Counted from the stretch's first letter, positions 42,376 to 50,943 are shown. The stretch is DNA of 64,000 nucleotides from Mycobacterium xenopi (GCF_009936235.1 NZ_AP022314.1:4650001-4714000), one strand, 5' to 3'. The notes: generated by a model from the letters alone, not told the origin. Numbers and translations: made by a program.

Positions 42376-42804
42376 ATGCTGGCGTTTGACCCGTTCCTGC
42401 GTGACTTCGATCGACTCACCCAACAGTTGCTAGGCAGCACGCTGGGTACCGTGAGCCGTCCGGCGGTGATGCCGATCGACGCCTGGCGCGAAGGTGACGA
42501 CTATGTCGTCGAGCTGGACCTGCCAGGGGTCAAGCCCGACTCCATCGATGTCAGCGTCGAACATGAGGCGGTCACGGTACGGGCCGAACGTCCCGCCGTC
42601 ACGGAAGACCGTAACTGGGTGGTCGCCGAACGGCCGCACGGTGTGTTCAGCCGGCAGCTATTCCTGGGCAGCGGCCTAGACGCCGACAAGATCAGCGCCA
42701 ACTACACCGACGGCGTGTTGCGGCTAACCATTCCGGTGGCCGAGGCGGCAAGGCCGCGCAAGATCGCCATCGGCACCGGCAACCAGAAAGCCATCAACGC
42801 CTAG
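42376..42804 (+). CDS. Hsp20/alpha-crystallin small heat-shock protein
   Basis: A 142-residue small heat-shock chaperone with a complete alpha-crystallin domain: IDAWREGDDYVVELDLPGVK, the VTVRAERP strand and YTDGVLRLTIPV near the end. ATG at 42376 (MLAFDPFLRDFDRL) is preferred because the strong aaggagg (42361-42367) is eight bases away; the ATG at 42370 is too close. It holds unfolding proteins in an ATP-independent way. It is followed 99 bp later by a second Hsp20 gene with the same spacing, so the two arose by duplication or function as a pair. Confidence 0.92.
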   Translation: MLAFDPFLRDFDRLTQQLLGSTLGTVSRPAVMPIDAWREGDDYVVELDLPGVKPDSIDVSVEHEAVTVRAERPAVTEDRNWVVAERPHGVFSRQLFLGSGLDADKISANYTDGVLRLTIPVAEAARPRKIAIGTGNQKAINA

Positions 42805-42826
42805 GGTGCCGGGTCAGCGGGACGAC

Positions 42827-42859
42827 GGCCGCCCCGTGACGTCGTGCACCGGGGCGGCC
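42827..42859. terminator. GC-rich hairpin between the two hsp20 genes
   Basis: ggccgcccc (42827-42835) and ggggcggcc (42851-42859) are perfect arms, extendable by one pair, with a 13-base loop. There is no T-run. It may terminate or attenuate transcription, or stabilise the first transcript. Confidence 0.45.
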
Positions 42860-42903
42860 CTCGGCTACCCGCCGCAATCGAGCGCTTCAAGGAGGTGACA
42901 TGC

Positions 42904-43392
42904 ATGCCCAGCCTGCTTCAACCATTCGTCGGTGATCTCGACGGGCTGCCGCGGATGGTCGGTACACCCGCGCATCCGGCGCTGATGCGGATGGATGCCT
43001 GGCGTGATGGCGACACCTTCGTCGCCGAACTCGACCTACCCGGCATCAAAGCCGACTCGCTTGACGTCACCGTCGAGAGCGGCGTGCTGACGGTGCGCGC
43101 CGAGCGTCGCGAGCCCGGCGACGGGGACCGCACGTGGTTGAGCGCCGAGCGTCCGCACGGCGTGTTCGTTCGCCAGCTTTTCCTCGACGAGCAGCTGGAC
43201 ATCGACAAGGTCAGTGCCGACTACACCAACGGCGTTCTGCGACTGACCATCCCGATGCATCATGCGACCAAGCCGCGCAAAATTGCAATCGAGTCCGGCC
43301 GGACCCACGCGGCTCGGCAGCGCTTAACGCCGGCATGGGTGCGTCGATTGCTTCCGCGTGCCAGCAAAGGTCGGCTGACCGCGCGCCGGTGA
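42904..43392 (+). CDS. Second Hsp20/alpha-crystallin small heat-shock protein
   Basis: A 162-residue Hsp20 with MDAWRDGDTFVAELDLPGIK, VLTVRAERRE and YTNGVLRLTIPM, and a longer basic C-terminal tail (RRLLPRASKGRLTARR). The start at 42904 follows aaggagg at 42889-42895 with the same spacing as in the first copy. It is clearly paralogous to the preceding gene but with a divergent N-terminus and tail, which usually sets oligomer size. No HspR-type inverted repeat was recognised upstream of either gene. Confidence 0.9.
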   Translation: MPSLLQPFVGDLDGLPRMVGTPAHPALMRMDAWRDGDTFVAELDLPGIKADSLDVTVESGVLTVRAERREPGDGDRTWLSAERPHGVFVRQLFLDEQLDIDKVSADYTNGVLRLTIPMHHATKPRKIAIESGRTHAARQRLTPAWVRRLLPRASKGRLTARR

Positions 43393-43494
43393 CCTTCTCG
43401 CCGAGCCTGCCGGGTGGCCACTTGATGCACGGCTTTTCGGGAAAAGGCCCGCATCGATTGGCCGCTCGGTACTGCGGCGTGTTAGCTGTTGTCG

Positions 43495-44289
43495 ATGCGG
43501 CGCTTCGACATTGACGTGCCGCTGCTTGCCTCGGTGCAACGGCGGCTGATCTACTTCCCATCACCCGGGCCGGTGCCGCCCGCCAGCGCGTTGCTGCCCG
43601 ATGGCCGAGACGTCGTGCTGGACACCGAGGACGGGCTGCGGCTGGGCGCATGGTTCGTGCCGGCCGCACAGCGTGGTGCTGCGGTACTCGTCTGCAACGG
43701 CAACGCGGGCGACCGCGCGTTGCGTGCCCCGCTTGCCGCCGCGCTGGTTCGTGCGGGCTTGTCGGTGCTGCTGTTCGACTACCGCGGCTACGGCGGCAAC
43801 CCCGGCCGACCCTGCGAAGACGGCCTGGCCGCCGATGCGCGGGCCGCGCGAGCGTTTTTGGCCGCGCGCCCGGAAGTCGATCCGGCGCGAATTGCCTACC
43901 TCGGCGAGTCGCTGGGCGCAGCCGTCGCGGTCCGGCTCGCCGTCGAGTCATCACCGCGCGCCTTAGTGTTGCGCTCGCCGTTCACGTCGCTGACCGATGT
44001 CGGCCGGCTGCATTACCCGTGGCTTCCGGTCAGGGCATTGCTGACCGAGCGCTACCCGTCCATCGACCGCATCGCCGAGGTGACGGCGCCGGTGCTGGTC
44101 GTCGTCGGCGAGCGTGACGTGCTGGTACCGGCTGGGCTCAGTCGACGCCTCTATGAAAAGGCTCGTGAGCCAAAGCAATTCCTGTCAGTGCCGGGTGCGG
44201 ACCATAACAGCCCGCAGCTGCTCGACGGCCCGTTGATGATCGACGCGATCGTGCGTTTCTTTCGAGAACACGGCGTGCTCACCGGCTAG
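43495..44289 (+). CDS. Alpha/beta hydrolase (Bem46/ABHD13-like)
   Basis: A 264-residue hydrolase: FDYRGYGGNPGRP, the nucleophile Ser in AYLGESLGAAVA, Asp in VVGERDVLVP and His in GADHNSPQL. The N-terminus RRLIYFPSP is a Bem46-family signature. ATG at 43495 is chosen; a TTG two codons upstream is an alternative, and neither has a strong ribosome site. It overlaps the convergent enoyl-CoA hydratase gene by 4 bp. Substrate unknown. Confidence 0.85.
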   Translation: MRRFDIDVPLLASVQRRLIYFPSPGPVPPASALLPDGRDVVLDTEDGLRLGAWFVPAAQRGAAVLVCNGNAGDRALRAPLAAALVRAGLSVLLFDYRGYGGNPGRPCEDGLAADARAARAFLAARPEVDPARIAYLGESLGAAVAVRLAVESSPRALVLRSPFTSLTDVGRLHYPWLPVRALLTERYPSIDRIAEVTAPVLVVVGERDVLVPAGLSRRLYEKAREPKQFLSVPGADHNSPQLLDGPLMIDAIVRFFREHGVLTG

Positions 44290-45236
44290 CCGATCGCGTC
44301 GACCAGCCCCCAAGTCAGGGCGGTCTCCGGGTCGATGGTCCGGCCTGAAAGCACCAAATACGCAGTGCGCCAACGCCCGATCCGTCGGGTAATACTGACG
44401 GTGCCGCCTGCCCCGGGAATCAGACCCAGCCTCAGCTCCGGCAGCCCCAGAACGGCGTCGGGCCGGCACACCACCCGTCCGCAGAACGCCGCCATCTCCA
44501 GGCCACTACCCAGTACCTGGCCGTGCACCTCGGCGCGGCAGGCCGGCCCGAGGCGGGCGGTGAGCGCATCGAGCGCCAGCGCCGGGCTGTGTCTGGTGCG
44601 GGCCAGATGCGCGCTGGCCGGATCGGCGAACGTGCCGAATTCGGCCAGGTCACCGCCACTGCAGAACGACGGCCCGTTGCCGCGCAACACCACCTCCTGC
44701 ACCGACGGGTCGAGCTGCGCGACGGCCAACGCCTCAAGCAACGCGGCGCGGGCGTCGGTGGAGAACGCGTTATGGCGCTGCGGCCGGTTGAAGCTGATCC
44801 GCAGGGTGTTGCCGTCGCGTTCGGTCAGCACCGGGTCGGGGATGTCGGGCATGCGAGCGGGTCCGCGTTCGGCAAGCCACCGGGCGAATTCCGGGCCGGC
44901 CTGCAGCGTGGAGTAGGCCAGCGACTCGGTGACCACTCCGGCCAGCGCGGGTCGCCTCGGGTCGATGCTGCGCAGGACGTCGTCGCAGACCGCGCTGGCC
45001 TGCGGCCAGTGAGCGCAGCGTTCGCGGAGTTCGGCCAGGGTCTTAGGCACCGAGTCGACGGTGATCACCCGCCGGTCGGTGCCAGTGTCTTCGGTGATCG
45101 TGAAAGTAGCTGTGGTAAGCCATGTTTCGGCGTACGGGGCAGCAAGATCGGTTGCTGAGCCGAACGCGACGATCACCCCGGGCGGTGGTGCGACGTTGAC
45201 GTCGGGCGCCGCGGACAAGTCGACCACCCGCAGCAT
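44286..45236 (-). CDS. Enoyl-CoA hydratase/isomerase family protein with N-terminal extension
   Basis: A 316-residue protein whose C-terminal two thirds are a crotonase fold: TLRISFNRPQRHNAF, GNGPSFCSGGDLAEFG, HGQVLGSGLEMAAFCG and GLPELRLGLIPGAGGT. The first 125 residues are unusual and lack an obvious domain. It follows fadD4 by three bases, so it is the last gene of the operon SDR-QueA-like-fadD4-ECH. It would act on the CoA ester made by FadD4. The extension may be a degenerate second domain. Confidence 0.82.
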   Translation of the reverse strand: MLRVVDLSAAPDVNVAPPPGVIVAFGSATDLAAPYAETWLTTATFTITEDTGTDRRVITVDSVPKTLAELRERCAHWPQASAVCDDVLRSIDPRRPALAGVVTESLAYSTLQAGPEFARWLAERGPARMPDIPDPVLTERDGNTLRISFNRPQRHNAFSTDARAALLEALAVAQLDPSVQEVVLRGNGPSFCSGGDLAEFGTFADPASAHLARTRHSPALALDALTARLGPACRAEVHGQVLGSGLEMAAFCGRVVCRPDAVLGLPELRLGLIPGAGGTVSITRRIGRWRTAYLVLSGRTIDPETALTWGLVDAIG

Positions 45237-45239
45237 GGG

Positions 45240-46757
45240 CTACGCCGAATACTTCTCGACCAGTTCGCGCTTGAACAGCTTGCCGGTTTCGGTGCGCGGC
45301 AGCTGCGCCTCGAACGAGATCGACCGCGGACATTTGTAGTGCGCCAACCGATCCCGCAGCCAGGCCAGCAGCTCGCCGGCGAACTGGTCGGTGGCATCGG
45401 CGGGATCGACCGTCTGCACCACCGCCTTGACGCTTTGCCCCATCTCCTCGTCGGGGATGCCGAACACCGCCGCATCGAGCACCTTCGGGTGGGTCACCAG
45501 CAGATTCTCGGTTTCCTGCGGATAGATGTTCACCCCGCCGGAAATGATCATGTGATGACGCCGGTCGGTTAGATACAGGTATCCCTGGTCGTCGAGATAG
45601 CCGACGTCGCCGACGGTCACCCAGCCGTGTTTGTCTTTCGACGCGGCGGTCTTCTCGGGGTCGTTGAGGTATTCGAAGGCATAGCCGCCTTCGAAGTAGA
45701 TCTCGCCGGCTTGTCCCGGCGGCAGCTCGTCACCGTTCTCGTCGAGGATGTGCACCACTCCCAACATGGGCTTGCCCACCGATCCCGGATGCTCGAGCCA
45801 CTCCTCGGCGGTGATCAGTGTCGAACCGATCGCCTCCGAGGAGGCGTAGTACTCGTCGATGATCGGCCCCCACCAGTCCATCATCTGCTTCTTGATCTCC
45901 ACCGGGCAGGGTGCCGCCGCATGTATAACCCGCTTCAGGCTGGAAACGTCGTACGAATTGCGCACGGATGCAGGAAGTTTCAACATGCGAGTGAACATCG
46001 CTGGCACGAACTGCGCGTGTGTGACGCGGTAGCGCTGAATGGCGTCCAAGCAGCCCTCGGGGTCGAATTTCTCCATGACCACGGTCGTTATCCCCCCGGC
46101 CTGCACGCTCATCGACCACACCGATGGCGCGGTGTGGTACAGCGGGGCGGGGCTCAGGTAGACCGCGTCAGGGTCTATCCAAAACCCCAGCAGGGCGGAC
46201 ATCATGCCGGGCGCCTCGGCCGGCGAGACATGCGGCAGTTCGCGTTTGATCCCCTTGGGCCGGCCGGTGGTGCCCGACGAGTATTGCAGCAGGTCGCCTT
46301 CAAGCTCTTCGTCGATCGGCGTATCTGGTTGGTCAGCAACGCATTCGGGATAGCGAAGCCAACCCGACAAGTCATCGTCGGCGATCATCAGCAGGCGCGG
46401 CAGGCCGTGCGGCAGGTGCTCGCCGAGGTTCTCGCATGTCTTGCGCAGCGCGGCCGAGCCGATGATCGCCTGGGCATTGCTGTTGTCGACGATGTAGGCG
46501 GCCTCGCCGGCGGTGAGGTGGGTGTTGATCGGCACGTAGTACAGTCCGCTGCGCCGCGCCGCCCACATGACCGCGTGGATGTGTTCGTTGTTCTCCATCA
46601 GGATCGCGAGGGTGTCGCCTTCCCGCAGACCGGCGCGCCGGAAGAAATGCGCCAGCCGGTTGGCGCGAGCTTCCAGGTCGTCGAAGGTGATGACGGTGCC
46701 CGACGGATGCAGGATGACGGCCGGCTTGTTAGCGCCGAGGTGTTCGCGGATCTGCAT
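45240..46757 (-). CDS. fadD4: Fatty-acid-CoA ligase FadD4
   Basis: A 505-residue AMP-forming ligase matching Rv0214 by position and sequence (MQIREHLGANKPAVIL). P-loop QYSSGTTGRPKGIKREL, A5 EYYASSEAIGST, hinge LTDRRHHMIISGGVNIYP and Lys in RTETGKLFKREL are present. ATG at 46755-46757 is chosen; the longer reading has a non-homologous tail overlapping the QueA-like gene. Intergenic distances of 34 bp upstream and 3 bp downstream place it inside a four-gene operon. Activates a fatty or related acid. Confidence 0.92.
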   Translation of the reverse strand: MQIREHLGANKPAVILHPSGTVITFDDLEARANRLAHFFRRAGLREGDTLAILMENNEHIHAVMWAARRSGLYYVPINTHLTAGEAAYIVDNSNAQAIIGSAALRKTCENLGEHLPHGLPRLLMIADDDLSGWLRYPECVADQPDTPIDEELEGDLLQYSSGTTGRPKGIKRELPHVSPAEAPGMMSALLGFWIDPDAVYLSPAPLYHTAPSVWSMSVQAGGITTVVMEKFDPEGCLDAIQRYRVTHAQFVPAMFTRMLKLPASVRNSYDVSSLKRVIHAAAPCPVEIKKQMMDWWGPIIDEYYASSEAIGSTLITAEEWLEHPGSVGKPMLGVVHILDENGDELPPGQAGEIYFEGGYAFEYLNDPEKTAASKDKHGWVTVGDVGYLDDQGYLYLTDRRHHMIISGGVNIYPQETENLLVTHPKVLDAAVFGIPDEEMGQSVKAVVQTVDPADATDQFAGELLAWLRDRLAHYKCPRSISFEAQLPRTETGKLFKRELVEKYSA

Positions 46758-46791
46758 GCGCAGACTGTACCGCCGCGAAAATTGACGGGTG

Positions 46792-47859
46792 TCAAGTGGT
46801 CGGGCCGGGCAGGAAGAGCGCGCTGTCGCCGAACTCATGCCAGAGGTAGCCATGCTCGGCGGCTTCTTGGTAGGCCGCGGCCACCAGCTCCGCGCCCGCG
46901 ACGGCCTCCAGCAGCAACAGGTGGGAGGCGCCGGCCTCGTGCCATCCGGTGATCAGGCCATCGACCACGCGGGCCCGGTGATCCGGACCCAGCACCAGAT
47001 CCGTCCAGCCCTCGGCCGGCCGCACGATACCGTCCGGGCCCGCGGCGGACTCAAGTGCCCGGGTCACCGTGGTGCCCACGGCGATCACCCGCGACCCGGT
47101 GGCGTGTGCCAGGTTCACCAGATGCGCGGTGCGCGACGATACCTCGAACCGCTCGGGCGCGGGCGGCTCGCCCGCCTCGGCCGAAGACACCCCGGCATGC
47201 AGGGTGACCGGCGCGATGACCACGCCAGCGGCCACCAGCGCCGTAACCAGCTCGGTGGTGAAGGGGCGTGCCGCACTGGGTATTTCAGCGCTACCCGCAT
47301 GACGGGCGAACACGGTCTGGTAGTCCCGCAGCGGCCATTGCCGCGGGACGTAGGCATACCGGATCGGCCGACCGTGTAAGGCCAGGTACGCTGCGACGCG
47401 GTTGTCGTCGCCTTCGACGATTACCCTGGCCGTCCACAGCCGGGCCCCGGCCACGCCCGCTGCGGGGTAGGAGGCCCCGACGACCAGCGCCCCACCGGCG
47501 GGCAGTTCGATGCGCTCGCCGGGCCGGATGTCGCTTAGATGCCCGGTCGCGGTGCCCGCCGGCCGCAATTCCACCACCCACACGTCGTCGGCGCGCGCGG
47601 TGGAGAAGTGCACGGTGATCGGGCGGCCGTCGCGCCGAGCGTCGACGGCGGCGGGCAGGGTGGCCGAGTTGTTCACCACCAGCAGGTCACCGGGGCACAC
47701 ATAGTCACCGAGGTCGGCGAAGCGCGCATGGCTGATGCCGCTCGGCCGGGCGACGAGCAGCTTGACCGCGTCGCGGGCGAGCCCGCGAGCTTCCGGCGGC
47801 TCGGTGGCGTCGGAGCCCGGCGGTCGCTGAAACCGGGTGATCGGGGCTGCGCGGCTCAT
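46792..47859 (-). CDS. Divergent QueA-like (SAM:tRNA ribosyltransferase-isomerase family) protein
   Basis: A 355-residue protein with the two-domain QueA fold. PGDLLVVNNSATLPAAV near the start and VTLHAGVSSAEAGE, HATGSRVIAVGTTVTRALESA later are recognisable. Canonical QueA active-site stretches are altered: the usual AAPTAGLHF reads EIPSAARPFT, and the usual NFHLPEST reads GWHEAGASH. Canonical QueA adds the epoxycyclopentane to queuosine tRNA, but the queuosine pathway is generally absent from mycobacteria. So this is probably a paralogue with another role. ATG overlaps the SDR stop (ATGA). It is the second gene of the SoxR-linked operon. gene_symbol is left empty on purpose. Confidence 0.78.
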   Translation of the reverse strand: MSRAAPITRFQRPPGSDATEPPEARGLARDAVKLLVARPSGISHARFADLGDYVCPGDLLVVNNSATLPAAVDARRDGRPITVHFSTARADDVWVVELRPAGTATGHLSDIRPGERIELPAGGALVVGASYPAAGVAGARLWTARVIVEGDDNRVAAYLALHGRPIRYAYVPRQWPLRDYQTVFARHAGSAEIPSAARPFTTELVTALVAAGVVIAPVTLHAGVSSAEAGEPPAPERFEVSSRTAHLVNLAHATGSRVIAVGTTVTRALESAAGPDGIVRPAEGWTDLVLGPDHRARVVDGLITGWHEAGASHLLLLEAVAGAELVAAAYQEAAEHGYLWHEFGDSALFLPGPTT

Positions 47860-48570
47860 TCGTGGGCTCCGCTCACCGCCAGCTCGGCGGCGCGGTAGCG
47901 GCCTGCCGCCGGCCGGGTGTCCAGCAGGCGCAGCAGCGCCGGCACCACCGAGCGCGGCTCCGCACGATCGGAGATGTCCTCGCCAGGGAAGGCGGCCTGA
48001 TGCATCTCGGTGTGCATATCGCCGGGATCGAACGCGTAGACCGGCACGGCCGGAACCTCGGCGGCAAGGATCGCCGAAAGTTGGTCGAGTGCGGCCTTCG
48101 ACGACCCGTATCCACCCCAGCCCGGGTAGGGCTCGACCGCCGCGTCGGAGGTCAGGTTGACGATGACGCCGCGGTTGGCGGTCAGCGCGGGCAGCGCCGC
48201 CTGGATCAGCGCGAGCGGGGCGACGACGTTGGTGTCGTAGACGGCGCGTAGTTCGGTTAGCGGGTAATCGGCCAGCTCCGGTTGGGGGCTGGGCCCGAGC
48301 CTGCTGGCATTGTTCACCAGCAGCGTCAGTGCCCCGGCGTCGACCGCGGCAGCCACCAGCTGGTCGCGATGCGACGCGTCGGCCACGTCCCCGGTGAGGG
48401 GAATGAATTGCGTCGAGTCCAGTGCTCGGGCCGTCGCTTCTAGTTCGCCGCCGCGGCGCGTCGCCGACGACGGTCCAGTCGCGGTCTAGCAGCGCCTCGG
48501 TCAGCGCGCGGCCGAAGCCGCGGGCGGCGCCGGTGACGATCGCAACTGGACGGGTGTTGTCTTGCGTCAT
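47856..48570 (-). pseudogene. Short-chain dehydrogenase/reductase gene, frameshifted as read
   Basis: The start (ATG 48568-48570, MTQDNTRPVAIVTGAARGFG) has the SDR Rossmann TGxxxGxG motif and runs to about DWTVVGDA. The continuation, GGELEATARAL, then LTLLVNNASRLG, VNLTSDA and GGYGSSKAALDQLSA (Tyr and Lys of the YxxxK catalytic motif), is in another frame. The shift lies in 48446-48462, where two bases appear lost from a CGCCGC-type run. With that restored it is about 238 residues, a normal SDR. First gene of the operon divergent from soxR; translationally coupled to the QueA-like gene. Confidence 0.75.
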
Positions 48571-48576
48571 ACCGGC

Positions 48577-48607
48577 ATACTGGTAGTTAAAGTGAACTTT
48601 AAGTCAA
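48577..48607 (-). promoter_or_regulatory. SoxR-type promoter/operator of the SDR operon
   Basis: The perfect palindrome TTAAAGT-ga-ACTTTAA (48587-48602) lies between a TTGACT -35 element (minus strand, 48602-48607) and a CAGTAT-like -10 (48577-48582). The spacer is 19 bp, the long spacer typical of MerR/SoxR-activated promoters. The -10 is only six bases from the ATG at 48570, so the transcript may be leaderless. The soxR gene starts 25 bp to the right of the palindrome. Confidence 0.65.
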
Positions 48608-48627
48608 CCGCGAGTGAGGCAGGTCAC

Positions 48628-49106
48628 ATGGAAAGCCGGGATTTGCTCACCGTCGGCGAGATCGCTCGACGCAGCGGGTTCGCGGCTTCGGCGATCCGCT
48701 TCTATGAGAACGTCGGGCTGATCACCGCGTCACGCACTTCCGGCGGTCAGCGCCGATTCGAGCGAAACATGTTGCGGCGCTTAGCTTTCATCCGTGCCGC
48801 ACGCAATGTCGGGCTCAGCCTGGAAGAGGTGGCCGCCGCGCTGGCGAAGCTGCCCGATGGTCGCACTCCGACGCGGGCCGACTGGAATAGGTTGTCCAGG
48901 GATTGGCGGGCCCGCCTCGACGACCAGATTGCGGGACTGGTCGCGCTTCGCGACAACTTGGACTCGTGCATCGGTTGCGGTTGTCTGTCGCTGAAGCGGT
49001 GCGCGATATCCAACCCGGCCGACTCCGCGGCGATGGCCGGGCCAGGTGCGGTCTACCTGCCGAAGTCGTTGCGGCGCCCGGCGGTGCGCGAGCAGCCCCT
49101 TGCTAG
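48628..49106 (+). CDS. soxR: Redox-sensitive MerR-family regulator SoxR, stop codon displaced as read
   Basis: The ATG at 48628 (MESRDLLTVGEIARRSGFAA) starts a MerR-type winged helix followed by SoxR features: SAIRFYENVGLI, a dimerisation helix, and the [2Fe-2S] ligand cluster CIGCGCLSLKRC. That gives the four cysteines expected for CxxCxC-x5-C. Homologues end after about 150-160 residues, but in the ATG frame no stop occurs before 50067, deep in antisense pckA. The neighbouring frame stops at 49104-49106, inside a terminator hairpin. A one-base loss near 49030-49090 would give about 159 residues, so the end given is the inferred one. Senses redox-active compounds and activates the divergent operon. 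Confidence 0.8.
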
Positions 49107-49115
49107 CTGCTCGCG
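49087..49115. terminator. Convergent terminator hairpin between soxR and pckA
   Basis: Perfect arms cgcgagcag (49087-49095) and ctgctcgcg (49107-49115) with an 11-base loop. It ends one base before the pckA stop codon and marks the expected end of soxR. No T-run. Confidence 0.6.
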
Positions 49116-49116
49116 G

Positions 49117-50943
49117 TTATTCGGCCAGCCGCTGCTTGAGCGCCTCGAACTCGTCTTTGACGCCGGTGGGCAGCTTCTCGCCGACGAATTCGAACCACTC
49201 CTCGATCATCGGCAGTTCCCTGCGCCATTCGCCGGGGTCGACGGCCAGCGCCTTGGCCACGTCGTCCGGGTCGACGTCGAGTCCTTCCAAGTCCAGGTCT
49301 TCAACCGCCGGCACCACGCCGATCGGTGTCGAGCGGCCACCGGCCCTGCCCTCGATGCGGTCAATGATCCACTTAAGCACGCGGCTGTTCTCCCCGAAAC
49401 CCGGCCACAAGAACTTGCCGTCGCCGCCCCGGCGGAACCAGTTGACGAAGAACACCTTTGGCAGCTTGGACTCGTCATGGTTCTTGCCGATGTTGATCCA
49501 GTGCTGGAAGTAGTCGCCGACGTGGTAGCCACAAAACGGCCGCATCGCCATGGGGTCGCGGCGCACAGTGCCCACCTTGCCCTCCGCCGCGGCGGTCTGC
49601 TCGCTGCCCATGGTCGCGCCCATGAACACACCGTGCTGCCAGTCCCGGGCTTGGGTGACCAGCGGCACCGTGGTCTTGCGGCGGGCGCCGAACAAGATAG
49701 CCGAGATCGGAACGCCCTGCGGGTCGTCCCATTCGGGCGCCAGGATGGGGCATTGCGACATCGGTGTGCAGTACCGCGAATTCGGATGCGCGGCAAGAGT
49801 TTCCGTCTCACGGAAGTACCAGTCGTTGCCCTTCCAGTCGGTGAGGTGATCGGGGGTGGGGCCGTCGATGCCCTCCCACCACACGTCGCCGTCATCGGTG
49901 AGCGCCACGTTGGTGTAGATCGTGTTGCCGGCGTCGAGGGTCTTCATCGCGTTCGGGTTCGACTTGCGGCTGGTTCCCGGCGCCACACCGAAGAACCCGG
50001 CTTCGGGGTTGACCGCGTACAGCCGGCCGTCCTTGCCGAACCGCATCCAGGCAATGTCGTCGCCTAGCGTTTCCGCGCGCCAGCCCGGGATGGTCGGCTG
50101 CAGCATCGCGAGATTGGTTTTGCCGCACGCCGACGGGAACGCCGCCGCGATGTAGTACGCCTTGTTCTCCGGCGAGATCAGCTTGAGGATCAGCATATGC
50201 TCGGCCAGCCAGCCCTCGTCGCGGGCCATCACCGACGCGATCCGCAACGAATAGCACTTCTTACCCAGCAACGCATTGCCGCCGTAGCCCGAGCCGTAGC
50301 TCCAGATCTCGCGGGTCTCCGGAAAGTGCGTGATGTACTTGGTGTCGTTGCACGGCCACGGGACGTCTTTTTGGCCCGGCTCCAGCGGGGCGCCGACCGA
50401 GTGCAGGCACTTGACGAAAAAGCCGTCGCCACCGAGCTTTTCCAGCGCCGCCGTGCCCATCCGCGTCATCACTTTCATCGAAACGACGACGTATTCGGAG
50501 TCGGTGATCTCCACGCCCAGCTTGGGGTCCTCGGCGCCCAGGGGGCCCATACAGAATGGGACCACCCACATGGTGCGTCCCCGCATACAGCCCCGGAAGA
50601 GGTCGGTCATCGTCGACCGCATTTCGGCCGGGTCCATCCAGTTGTTGGTCGGCCCAGCGTCGACCTCGCGCTTCGAGCAGATGAAGGTGCGCGACTCCAC
50701 CCTGGCCACGTCAGACGGATCAGACAGCGCAAGGTAGGAGTTGGGGTGCTTGGCCGGGTTGAGCCGCTTGAACGTGCCCACCTCGACGAGGTGATCGCAG
50801 AGCCGCTGCCATTCTTCGTCGGAGCCGTCAGCGAAGACCACCCGGTCCGGCTGAGTCAGCTCGGCGACCTCCTCCACCCAGGCCAACAGGCCCTGATGAT
50901 TCGTCGGCGCGGTATCGAGACCGGGAATGGTCGCTGAGGTCAT
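49117..50943 (-). CDS. pckA: Phosphoenolpyruvate carboxykinase (GTP)
   Basis: A 608-residue GTP-dependent PEPCK converting oxaloacetate and GTP to PEP, the entry to gluconeogenesis, needed when mycobacteria live on lipids. Hallmarks: AAAFPSACGKTNLAML (P-loop-like kinase-1a with the hyper-reactive Cys), DDIAWMRFGKDGRLYAVNPE (metal/kinase-2 region) and FFVNWFRRGGDGKFLWPGFGENS. Length fits the GTP class. ATG at 50941-50943 follows aggag on the minus strand; a longer start is not needed. Positional match of Rv0211. Convergent with soxR. Confidence 0.97.
   Translation of the reverse strand: MTSATIPGLDTAPTNHQGLLAWVEEVAELTQPDRVVFADGSDEEWQRLCDHLVEVGTFKRLNPAKHPNSYLALSDPSDVARVESRTFICSKREVDAGPTNNWMDPAEMRSTMTDLFRGCMRGRTMWVVPFCMGPLGAEDPKLGVEITDSEYVVVSMKVMTRMGTAALEKLGGDGFFVKCLHSVGAPLEPGQKDVPWPCNDTKYITHFPETREIWSYGSGYGGNALLGKKCYSLRIASVMARDEGWLAEHMLILKLISPENKAYYIAAAFPSACGKTNLAMLQPTIPGWRAETLGDDIAWMRFGKDGRLYAVNPEAGFFGVAPGTSRKSNPNAMKTLDAGNTIYTNVALTDDGDVWWEGIDGPTPDHLTDWKGNDWYFRETETLAAHPNSRYCTPMSQCPILAPEWDDPQGVPISAILFGARRKTTVPLVTQARDWQHGVFMGATMGSEQTAAAEGKVGTVRRDPMAMRPFCGYHVGDYFQHWINIGKNHDESKLPKVFFVNWFRRGGDGKFLWPGFGENSRVLKWIIDRIEGRAGGRSTPIGVVPAVEDLDLEGLDVDPDDVAKALAVDPGEWRRELPMIEEWFEFVGEKLPTGVKDEFEALKQRLAE

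Noticed and set aside
49107..50067. soxR coding extension across pckA
   Set aside because: SoxR homologues end near 160 residues; the extension is antisense to pckA and passes through a terminator hairpin.
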